Shown: piece by piece, positions 33,752 to 40,464 of the stretch | How positions within the stretch are numbered: position 1 is the stretch's first letter | How the letters are laid out: each line of letters starts with the position of its first letter | NCBI GenBank assembly: GCA_016795505.1 | Contig: JAEUHH010000040.1 | Coordinates: forward strand, 1 to 48,995 | Source of the DNA: Verrucomicrobiales bacterium | GTDB taxonomy: Bacteria > Verrucomicrobiota > Verrucomicrobiia > Verrucomicrobiales > DEV007 | Reading direction: 5' to 3' | DNA: 48,995 nt | The notes under the pieces: generated by a model | Database searches by the model: none | Seen by the model: the letters and a program-made list of their open reading frames with translations, nothing else | What the model was told of the DNA's origin: nothing | Made by a program: the position numbers and the translations under genes

Positions 33752-36028
33752 ATGAACCCCATCCGACTCTATCGCTTGTTCCGCCCCGTCCGATCGGCTG
33801 CCCAGATGGCCGCCTTTGGCGTCGTCAGCGCCTTTGCCGAGGAGGGGCGCGTCCTGCCCGAGGGGCAGTTGCCCAAGGATGCCCGGCTTGAGGCGCCCAT
33901 CACCCTGCACGATTACCATCCCTTCCGTCCGGTGGCGTCGAAGGCCGACTGGGAAGTCCGGCAACAGGAGATCCGCCAGCGCGTCCAGGTCGCCAACGGC
34001 CTGTGGCCGATGCCCACGAAGACTCCGCTGAATGCCGTGATCCATGGGAAGGTGGATCGCGGCGACTACACGGTGGAGCGCGTGTTTTTCGAGTCGATGC
34101 CCGGGCATTTCGTGTCCGGCAGCCTCTACCGTCCGGCCGGCGAATCGCTGGCGATCGGCCTGAAGGACGGCCGGCGTCCCGGCGTGCTGTGTCCTCACGG
34201 TCACTGGCCGGAGGGGCGCTTCCACGATGCCGGGGAGGCTGCCGCACTGCGGGAGATCGCGATCGGTGCGGAGCGCTTCGAGAATGGGGCGCGCCACCCG
34301 CTCCAGGCCCGCTGCGTCCAGCTCGCGCGGATGGGCTGCGTGGTTTTCCACTACGACATGCTCGGCTACGCCGACTCGATCCAGTTTCCCGAGCATCGCA
34401 ACGGCCCCCGGCCGCAAATGGAAGGCGCGCGCCCGGGCGAGTTCGGCTTCGTCAGCGCCCAGTCCACCGCCCGGCTCCAGACAAATTTCGGCCTGCAAAC
34501 GTGGAACAGCGTCCGCGCCCTCGATTTCCTCCTCGGGCTGGAGGGCGTCGATCCCGCGCGCGTCCTCGTCACCGGAGCCAGCGGCGGTGGCACCCAGACC
34601 CAGATGATCGCCGCCATCGACGACCGGGTGACGGCGGCGTTTCCCTGCGTCATGCCCTCGACCGCCATGCAGGGCGGCTGCACCTGCGAGAATACCCACC
34701 TGCTCCGCATCGGACAGGGCAACATCGACATCGCCGCCGCCGTCGCCCCGCGCCCGCTCGGCATCACGGCGGCGGATGACTGGACCATCGAGTTGGAGAC
34801 CAAGGGCCATCCCGATTTGCAGAAAGTCTATCAGATGGCCGGTGCGCCGGGGAACTACGAGGCCCACTTCGACATTCACTTCAAACACAACTACAACCAC
34901 GTCTCGCGCACCCACCTGTACCAGTTCGTGAACCGGCATTTCGCCCTCGGGCTGAAGACCCCCGTGCTGGAGCGCGACTTCCAGCCCCTCGACCGGGAGA
35001 GCCTGACCGTCTGGACCGCCGCGCATCCCGCGCCCGCCGGCGATCAGGTGGGGGAAAGCCACGAAAAGGACGTCAACCGCTGGTGGGCCGAGGATTCCGA
35101 CGCCCAGGTCGCCGCCTGGTTGCAGCCGGCCGATGCCGCCGCCTGGCAGACAGCGCGCGAGCCCCTCGCCACCGCGGCGCGGGTCATGATCGGCCGCTCC
35201 CTGCCCGCGGCCGGCGACGTGACCTTCGGTCTCGTGGGCAAGGAGAACCGGCCCGGCTATCTGGAGATGACCGGCCTCATCGGCCTGGAGCCCAAAGGTG
35301 AGGAGATCCCCGCCGCCTTCGCGTTTCCCGGCAAAGACCTGTGGAAAGGCCGCGTCGTCATCTGGCTGTCCGCGCAGGGGAAAGCCGGGATCTTCGAGAG
35401 CGGCCGGCCCGGCACCCTCAGCGAGCCCGTGCGCCAGCTCGTCGAGCGCGGCGTGGCCGTGGTCGGGCTCGATCTGTTCAAACAGGGGGAATTCCTCAAT
35501 CCCGGCGAGACCGCCGAGAATCCCCGCCTCATCTACGCGAAAGAGCCGCCCGCCGACCTGCCTGCCGACAGTTGGCAGCGGTCGCCGGTCTATTACTACG
35601 GCTACAACGACTCGATCTTCGCCCGCCGCGTCCACGATGTCCTCACCGCCCTGACCTTCATCCGCCATCACGAGGAGTGGAAAGTGACCGCCGTCGGCCT
35701 GGCCGGCGAGCCCGGGACCGGCCACTGGGTTGCCGCCGCCCGCGCCCTGGCCGGTGCCGCCGTCGATCGCGCCGCCGTCAGCACCGGTGGCTTCCGCTTT
35801 GGCGCCCTGACCTCGTCCTGGGATGCCGATTTCCAGCCCGGAGCGGTGAAATACGGCGATGTCGCCGGCTTCCTCGCCCTGTCCGCGCCCCTGCCGCTGC
35901 TGCTGGCCGATGACGAAGCCGCCCTGCGCGACCGGGTGCGGGCCGTTTACGCCGCCGCCGGAGCCCCCGGAGCCCTGACCCTGGCCGGCGACGGCGCCGC
36001 CTCGGTGGTGGATTACCTCGCCGAGTGA
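33752..36028 (+). CDS. Alpha/beta hydrolase (acetyl xylan esterase-like), two domains
   Basis: A 758-residue protein. The N-terminus (RSAAQMAAFGVVSAFAEEGR) may be a weak signal. The first hydrolase domain spans about residues 40-400, with the nucleophile elbow VTGASGGGTQTQM (Ser277) and the acid region ITAADDWTIELETKG. The His is probably in FDIHFKHNYNHVSR. Residues 500-750 look like a second alpha/beta domain whose elbow, VGLAGEPGTGHW, lacks a Ser (Ala/Gly at the nucleophile position), so it is probably non-catalytic. PVC genomes carry many such proteins, usually called acetyl xylan esterase. The substrate is unknown. It ends 1 bp before a convergent gene. Confidence 0.82.
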   Translation: MNPIRLYRLFRPVRSAAQMAAFGVVSAFAEEGRVLPEGQLPKDARLEAPITLHDYHPFRPVASKADWEVRQQEIRQRVQVANGLWPMPTKTPLNAVIHGKVDRGDYTVERVFFESMPGHFVSGSLYRPAGESLAIGLKDGRRPGVLCPHGHWPEGRFHDAGEAAALREIAIGAERFENGARHPLQARCVQLARMGCVVFHYDMLGYADSIQFPEHRNGPRPQMEGARPGEFGFVSAQSTARLQTNFGLQTWNSVRALDFLLGLEGVDPARVLVTGASGGGTQTQMIAAIDDRVTAAFPCVMPSTAMQGGCTCENTHLLRIGQGNIDIAAAVAPRPLGITAADDWTIELETKGHPDLQKVYQMAGAPGNYEAHFDIHFKHNYNHVSRTHLYQFVNRHFALGLKTPVLERDFQPLDRESLTVWTAAHPAPAGDQVGESHEKDVNRWWAEDSDAQVAAWLQPADAAAWQTAREPLATAARVMIGRSLPAAGDVTFGLVGKENRPGYLEMTGLIGLEPKGEEIPAAFAFPGKDLWKGRVVIWLSAQGKAGIFESGRPGTLSEPVRQLVERGVAVVGLDLFKQGEFLNPGETAENPRLIYAKEPPADLPADSWQRSPVYYYGYNDSIFARRVHDVLTALTFIRHHEEWKVTAVGLAGEPGTGHWVAAARALAGAAVDRAAVSTGGFRFGALTSSWDADFQPGAVKYGDVAGFLALSAPLPLLLADDEAALRDRVRAVYAAAGAPGALTLAGDGAASVVDYLAE

Positions 36029-36029
36029 G

Positions 36030-36647
36030 TCACGGGGAGAAAAGGGCCCGGAGTTCGGCGCGCCGGGCTTCGACCCCCGTCCAATTGCAGCCGTCGGGGA
36101 AAAGCCAGACCAAGCCCCGCGGGTTGCGCTCGCGCCCGACGTATTTCCCGCCCACCCGTTGAGCGCGGATCTCCGCATCGATCTGCCGGCGCACGGCCAC
36201 CAGCCGGTCGCCCTCCGGGCCCGGCCACTCGGTGAATGCGCCGGCAGCGGGAGGCGGAAAATCCTCCCGCGTGCCCGTCACCGTCACCAGCAGATTGCTG
36301 TGGAGAAAGCAGAGCTTGGTCTCGCCGCCATGGGCCAGCCAGAACGCGCCGTCCGGGGCGACCCGCTTCGCCGTGGCGCTTTGGGCCAACAGATCGAGCG
36401 CCTCCCGGGCCCGGCGGGGCGAGGGATGGGTCTGCACCCGGATCGTGCCGATCAGGTGTTGCCGGCCCGCGGGGCCCTCCATCATCAGAAAAGTCAGCGT
36501 CCCGATCCAGTAGATCGGGACCGGCCAGGCCAGCCAGATCAGCGTCGCACCGGCGGCCACGATCGACAGCAGCCACCGCGGACGCCGCAGCCACGTGTGC
36601 TGCCCCGCCGCGGCGCGATGGGCTGGGATCGTTGCGAAGTTCGTCAC
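36030..36647 (-). CDS. Membrane-anchored protein coupled to the prenyltransferase-like gene
   Basis: A 205-residue protein starting at a GTG that overlaps the stop of the upstream gene by 4 bp (GTGA), so it is translationally coupled. A hydrophobic stretch at about residues 24-58 (LLSIVAAGATLIWLAWPVPI, then YWIGTLTFLMM) gives two helices or a hairpin. The remaining 150 residues form a soluble domain with ETKLCFLHSNLLVTVTGTRE and a Trp/Gly-rich end (WLFPDGCNWTGVEARR). I do not recognise the family. The tight coupling indicates a shared process with the membrane transferase upstream. The longer in-frame reading through that gene is a shadow. Confidence 0.75.
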   Translation of the reverse strand: MTNFATIPAHRAAAGQHTWLRRPRWLLSIVAAGATLIWLAWPVPIYWIGTLTFLMMEGPAGRQHLIGTIRVQTHPSPRRAREALDLLAQSATAKRVAPDGAFWLAHGGETKLCFLHSNLLVTVTGTREDFPPPAAGAFTEWPGPEGDRLVAVRRQIDAEIRAQRVGGKYVGRERNPRGLVWLFPDGCNWTGVEARRAELRALFSP

Positions 36648-37501
36648 GGCATCGGGATCAGCGGCGTCAGCAGCGCCACATCGGCCAGCACCCGGAAGGC
36701 ATCCTGACCGATCGACCGCCGGTTCACATGCAGGATCGTCAGCGCCGCCCCCGCCAGCGAGAGGCTGAAAAGCAGCGGACGCAGCGCCGGCGCCGTTTCC
36801 ACCGTCGTGCCGAACAGGGCGTAGCCCGCCGCCGCCAGCGTCAGCGCGATGCCCAGCGGCGTCACCAGACCGGCCGCCAGTCGCCGTCCCTCCAGGTCGC
36901 CGTCGCGGGCCGAGATCGCCAGGATGTTCAGCGCACAGATCCCGGCGAACAGCGCGAACACCGGCTCCACCGGCAATTTCCCCGAGTAATCCGCAAAGAT
37001 CGGCACCGTGATCCCCGCCGCGATCAGCAGCCCCGCCGCGAGCGACTTGCCCGGCAGCGGCCGGTTGCCGCCGATCGGCGCCACGAAGGCCCCGAAATAC
37101 GCCACCGCGCCCGTCGCCACGATCAATCCCGCGCCGAAGATGGGCCGCTCCAGCCGCGTGATCGCCACCAGCACCCCGATGAAGGCCGCGAAAAAGATCA
37201 GCACCGCGAACAGCCGCAGGTGCCGCCCCATGAAGGCGTGCCGCGGCGTCTGCAGGCCCGGCGACGGATCGCCCGCCCTCCGTTTCAGCGCGTCGAGGAT
37301 GCGGTCGCCCGCGTAGAGACACCAGACCGCGAGGAACAGCACCAGGAAAGCCGTCGCCTCCAGCGGCATGTCATAGGCCGCCGAGAATACCCCCAGCCAC
37401 ACCACCGACACGATCGGCGCGTCGAGACAGAGCAGATTCGGCCACAGCCAGGCGGGCACCCGGTCGGACAGGGGTGCGGGGGAGGGGAGCGTTTCAGACA
37501 T
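36644..37501 (-). CDS. UbiA-like membrane prenyltransferase-family protein
   Basis: A 285-residue protein with about eight hydrophobic helices. Asp-rich segments sit at the cytoplasmic ends: CLYAGDRILDALKRRAGD near residue 70 and AISARDGDLEGRR near 195, in the positions of the two metal-binding motifs of UbiA enzymes (usually NDxxDxxxD and DxxxD), although the match is partial. Members transfer prenyl groups to aromatic or other acceptors. The start is the ATG at 37501 (MSETLPSP); an in-frame ATG at 37513 gives four more residues. Its first 17 or so codons and upstream sequence are duplicated at 39667-39790. Coupling to the downstream gene (4-bp overlap) suggests a joint role. The acceptor is not known. 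Confidence 0.75.
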   Translation of the reverse strand: MSETLPSPAPLSDRVPAWLWPNLLCLDAPIVSVVWLGVFSAAYDMPLEATAFLVLFLAVWCLYAGDRILDALKRRAGDPSPGLQTPRHAFMGRHLRLFAVLIFFAAFIGVLVAITRLERPIFGAGLIVATGAVAYFGAFVAPIGGNRPLPGKSLAAGLLIAAGITVPIFADYSGKLPVEPVFALFAGICALNILAISARDGDLEGRRLAAGLVTPLGIALTLAAAGYALFGTTVETAPALRPLLFSLSLAGAALTILHVNRRSIGQDAFRVLADVALLTPLIPMP

Positions 37502-37573
37502 GCCCTGAGTCAACAGGGTATCGTCGCCGAGTCAACCGGGTCTGATCGGAGAGGAGACCGGGTGTCATCGGGA
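37450..37573. repeat. 124-bp direct repeat, left copy (covers prenyltransferase 5' end)
   Basis: It matches 39667-39790 with a constant 2217-bp offset and no gaps. I count five mismatches in the first 52 bp and none in the last 72 bp (37502-37573 against 39719-39790). It contains the first codons of the prenyltransferase-like gene, its start codon, and 45-bp repeat copy 5 plus a half unit. Looser similarity seems to continue for about 30 bp. Confidence 0.9.
37505..37549. repeat. 45-bp interspersed repeat, copy 5
   Basis: It starts CTGAGTCAACAGGGTATCGT and ends TCTGATCGG, 45 bp, followed by a third half unit (AGAGGAGACCGGGTGTCATC) to 37573. It lies directly upstream of the prenyltransferase-like gene and is duplicated as copy 6. 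Confidence 0.8.
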
Positions 37574-37683
37574 CGGGTGGCGGTGGCCGGTACGAAATTG
37601 GCTTGCCTTCCGAATGCCGCAGAATGAGGGCAAAAGAATAGCCGGATCGGTTTTGAACCTTTCCTGATTTGGAATGGGAAATT

Positions 37684-37711
37684 GTTTCGGGTTTCGAGAT
37701 TAGGATTTCGA
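37684..37711. repeat. Degenerate 7-bp tandem repeat
   Basis: Four diverged 7-bp units (GTTTCGG, GTTTCGA, GATTAGG, ATTTCGA) are followed by GCTTC and a small CCGCC-GCA-GGCGG hairpin at 37716-37728. They lie just past the stop of the OLD-type gene. Together with the GAACTTT array at 139 this is a second 7-bp-unit repeat. The hairpin may help termination, but no T-run follows. Confidence 0.5.
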
Positions 37712-37730
37712 GCTTCCGCCGCAGGCGGCC

Positions 37731-39497
37731 TCAGGGGTTCAGCAGCCGGTGCAGCGCATCCAGCTTCTCGCGCACTTCCCCGTTCAGCTCGCTCGGATCG
37801 CAGAGCGCCACGAGTTCGTGAAGACCGCCTTTTCGCGCCAACATCCGCGTTCCCGTCTCCTTCGCGAGGCGTCGGAAAAACTCCTCGGCGAACCAGCTCA
37901 GCTTCTTGTTCTGCGTCTGGGCCCGCCAGAGTGTCTTTCGGGTGGAGGGATCGACTTTCTGGTAGTTTGCGAAATCCTCGGCTTCGCCCTCAAAAGTCTG
38001 CTCGAGGATCAACTCGTCGAGGATCTGTTGGCGCGTTCTGGCAAAGAGATCTTCTCCCGGTGGCATCTGCTTGTCGGCCCAGGCCAGCAGGAGTTCCGGT
38101 GTGATGAAGTAGTTCTCTGGCTCGTATCGCTTCCATACGCGGATCTCCAATCCCGCCTGATTGCCTTCGCGGCGCGGATTCCCGTCGCTGTCATGGATCA
38201 CGAGTCCCCGGAGGTCCGGGATCATGCCGCGCAGCGCGTGGTAGTGCTCGGCCGCACTCATGCCGTAGCCGCCTTCCACCCGCTCCAGTTCTTCATTCTG
38301 GTTTCGCTCAGGACCGGGGAAATTGTCTTGCAGGTAGTACACATTCAGCCGTGCGCCATCATCCAGCGCCGCCATCACTGGATGTTCCAGCTTGTCAGCA
38401 AAGGCGCGCAGCATGTCCACATCCGTGCCCCCCTCCACGTAGAGGACATGGCCGGTCTCCCTGGCCTTCACGTAGTGTTCCGCACCGAAATGCTTCAGCG
38501 CATTGGTGATGTCCGTCTTCTTCGCCAGATTCTCCGCCTGGCCGCCGAGGATGAGAGTCAGATTCGTCTCCAATGCCTCGCGCAGGACGACCTCGGAGTG
38601 CGTCACCATCACCACCTGACAGCCATTCCGGTGGGCGATGTCGCGCAGCAGCACATAGACCTGTTGCTGCCGGAGGATTTCCAGGTGCGCGTCCGGTTCA
38701 TCGACCAGCAAGACGCTCCCCTTGTGCGAATAGAGGTGCGCGAAGATCAGTAACATCTGTTGAAACCCCCGCCCGGACAGGGACAAGTCCAGGACGCTAC
38801 CGGTGCCCTCCTGTTCATAGCCCAAATCCACCGCCCCGATTTCATTCTCCACCGGTACCGAGAGACGCACTCGGAACAGGCGTCGCATCAGCTCCGTGAT
38901 CTCCTGCCAGTCCTGCGGCTCGGTCTGCTGCACCATCAGGCACAGGTTGCGGATGACTTCCGACGTGCGCCCCAGACCCAGGTTGTAGTTGATGCGGTTC
39001 GGCTGGATCACCGCTTCGTCCGCCGATGTGCCCGACATGGGATAGAGCAGGGACACATCCAGCTTCGCACCAGCCTCGACCGCGCCCTCGTTGGCCAGCG
39101 TGTCAGCCGTCGGCTGACAGTAGACGATCTCGTCGCTCGAGTGGTGGGTGTAGGTCATTGACACCGGCACCGGTTGCCCGCCGACATCGACGGCCACCGT
39201 GATCCGCAGGCGGTTGCCCGCTTTGAGATCATGCCAGAAATGCCGCGTCTGCGGCACGGGCACCGACACGATGCCGAGCCGGTTCAGGGCCTTGCCCAGC
39301 CGCTTCTCCGCCTTCGAGTTCTCGGACTCCAGCCGCCATGTCCGCAGGCCGATGCTCCAGAGCGCGATCGCCTGCAGGGCGCTCGTCTTTCCACAATTGT
39401 TCGGGCCGATGAGCACGGCGGGATGATCCAGCTCAATGCGCTGGATCTCTCCGTAGCGCTTGAAATTCTCGATCTCGACGTAGTGCAGCAGCTTCAT
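37731..39497 (-). CDS. OLD-type ATP-dependent endonuclease (AAA ATPase-TOPRIM)
   Basis: A 588-residue protein. The N-terminal half is an SMC/ABC-like AAA ATPase: FKRYGEIQR, Walker A GPNNCGKTS (31-39), signature LSLSGRGFQQM (238-248), Walker B SVLLVDEPDAHLEI (261-274) and a switch His in VVMVTHSE (295-302). The C-terminal half is a TOPRIM domain with VLYVEGGTDVDML (Glu355), the D-x-D pair Asp436/Asp438 in VIHDSDGN, and RYEPENYFITPELL, as in OLD nucleases. It therefore has intact ATP and metal-cleavage sites. OLD proteins cut DNA and several serve in phage defence. No UvrD-like (GajB) gene adjoins, so this is the solitary type. The ATG at 39497 (MKLLHYVEIENF) fits family starts. The gene is bracketed by the 124-bp direct repeats. 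Confidence 0.9.
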   Translation of the reverse strand: MKLLHYVEIENFKRYGEIQRIELDHPAVLIGPNNCGKTSALQAIALWSIGLRTWRLESENSKAEKRLGKALNRLGIVSVPVPQTRHFWHDLKAGNRLRITVAVDVGGQPVPVSMTYTHHSSDEIVYCQPTADTLANEGAVEAGAKLDVSLLYPMSGTSADEAVIQPNRINYNLGLGRTSEVIRNLCLMVQQTEPQDWQEITELMRRLFRVRLSVPVENEIGAVDLGYEQEGTGSVLDLSLSGRGFQQMLLIFAHLYSHKGSVLLVDEPDAHLEILRQQQVYVLLRDIAHRNGCQVVMVTHSEVVLREALETNLTLILGGQAENLAKKTDITNALKHFGAEHYVKARETGHVLYVEGGTDVDMLRAFADKLEHPVMAALDDGARLNVYYLQDNFPGPERNQNEELERVEGGYGMSAAEHYHALRGMIPDLRGLVIHDSDGNPRREGNQAGLEIRVWKRYEPENYFITPELLLAWADKQMPPGEDLFARTRQQILDELILEQTFEGEAEDFANYQKVDPSTRKTLWRAQTQNKKLSWFAEEFFRRLAKETGTRMLARKGGLHELVALCDPSELNGEVREKLDALHRLLNP

Positions 39498-39578
39498 GGC
39501 GACAGTATGGGCGGGAGCGCACGGAAAACAATCACTCGGTCTCCCCACTTTCGCGTTCTCCAAGGCCTCGCCGGCTGT

Positions 39579-39605
39579 CCGTCCGGAGGCGGCATCCCCG
39601 GACGG
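39579..39605. repeat. Perfect hairpin upstream of the OLD-type gene
   Basis: CCGTCCGG at 39579-39586 and CCGGACGG at 39598-39605 form an 8-bp perfect stem with an 11-base loop. It lies 80-110 bp upstream of the OLD-type start and just outside the right direct repeat. It could be a regulatory or recombination feature; no function is assigned. Confidence 0.45.
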
Positions 39606-39666
39606 CGCAGGCAGGTGGGCGGTGGGATCGCGACCGGCCCGTTTGCCCGCCGCCCGGTCGGCCGTG

Positions 39667-39790
39667 AGGCGGGCACCCGTTCGGACCGGGGCGCGGGGGA
39701 GGGCAGCGTTTCAGACAGGCCCTGAGTCAACAGGGTATCGTCGCCGAGTCAACCGGGTCTGATCGGAGAGGAGACCGGGTGTCATCGGGA
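39667..39790. repeat. 124-bp direct repeat, right copy (orphan gene fragment)
   Basis: The second copy of 37450-37573. It repeats about 17 codons of the prenyltransferase-like gene followed by its upstream region, but its equivalent start codon is CTG (CAG on the plus strand in place of CAT), and unrelated sequence follows after codon 17. It is therefore a dead 5' fragment, placed about 170 bp upstream of the OLD-type gene in the same orientation as in the left copy. The 970-bp stretch 39498-40464 holds this fragment, 45-bp repeat copy 6, a hairpin, the 21-bp tandem array and no other supported gene. Confidence 0.88.
39722..39766. repeat. 45-bp interspersed repeat, copy 6
   Basis: Identical to copy 5 as part of the right direct repeat, including the following half unit (to 39790). 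It lies in the non-coding stretch upstream of the OLD-type gene. Confidence 0.8.
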
Positions 39791-39981
39791 TGGGTGGCAT
39801 CGGGATGGGTGGCGGTGGCGTGGGCGGGAAATATGCTTGGCGGCCTGGGGCCGGTGGTCTGGCGACGAAAAGGAGCGGCATTGGGAATCCGGCGACTGAC
39901 TGACGGGAAGAAATGGCGGGGCAACAGCCCTGTTGAATCCGGTGAATGGCCGGGCAATCGGCTTCGGTCGATCCACGGATC

Positions 39982-40338
39982 GGCGTGGAGAGCGCCTTGT
40001 TTGGGATCGAGAGTCAATTGTTTGGCATCGAGAGGCGATTGATTGGGTTGGAGAGGCGATTGATTGGCATGGAGAGTCGATTGTTTGGCATGGAGAGTCG
40101 ATTGATTGGCATGGAGAGCGGATTGTTTGGCATGGAGAGTCGATTGATTGGCATGGAGAGTCGATTGATTGGCATGGAGAGCGGATTGATTGGCATGGAG
40201 AGGCGTTTGATTGGCATGGAGAGCGGATTGATTGGCATGGAGAGCGGATTGTCTGACATGGAGAGCGGATTGTTTGGCATGGAGAGCGGATTGTTTGGCA
40301 TGGAGAGGCGTTTGATTGCCGTGGACGGGCGATTGATC
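39982..40338. repeat. 21-bp tandem repeat, 17 units, upstream of sufS
   Basis: Seventeen exact-length 21-bp units, typically GGCATGGAGAG, then T/C/G, then a CGATTGATT-like end, with edge units most diverged. Variation is limited to a few positions. Five of six frames are open, so openness is not evidence of coding. In frame with sufS it reads as a heptad (Met/Ile/Leu/Val-Glu-Ser/Arg-x-Leu-Ile/Phe-Gly) spanning 119 residues. I treat it as a minisatellite before sufS; an N-terminal extension of SufS is the alternative. Confidence 0.92.
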
Positions 40339-40464
40339 GAGGTGCCATGGCAGTGGCTCCGGGGCGGGGGGCGTTTGATGTTGGCGACCCGGGCGCCCGG
40401 GCAAATCGCACCGGAAGCGCCTTTGAGAAGCCCCGAAGATGGGCTAGGGTCGTATCCTTTTCCC

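Noticed and set aside
33557-36178. An 873-codon minus-strand open frame
   Set aside because: It is antisense to the two-domain hydrolase at 33752-36028, which has clear family motifs. Its Gly/Asp-rich sequence is typical of a high-GC shadow.
36648-37322. N-terminal extension of the 205-residue protein into the prenyltransferase gene
   Set aside because: The region is another frame of the membrane transferase. The GTG overlapping the stop is the better start.
37731-39497. Gabija (GajA-GajB) system
   Set aside because: No UvrD-like helicase gene adjoins; neighbours are repeats, sufS and a prenyltransferase-like gene.
37450-39790. Insertion sequence or composite transposon around the OLD-type gene
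   Set aside because: There is no transposase gene and no terminal inverted repeats. The flanking repeats are direct and derive from a neighbouring gene's 5' end.
39982-40338. CRISPR array
   Set aside because: Units are contiguous 21-bp repeats with no spacers and no Cas genes in the window.
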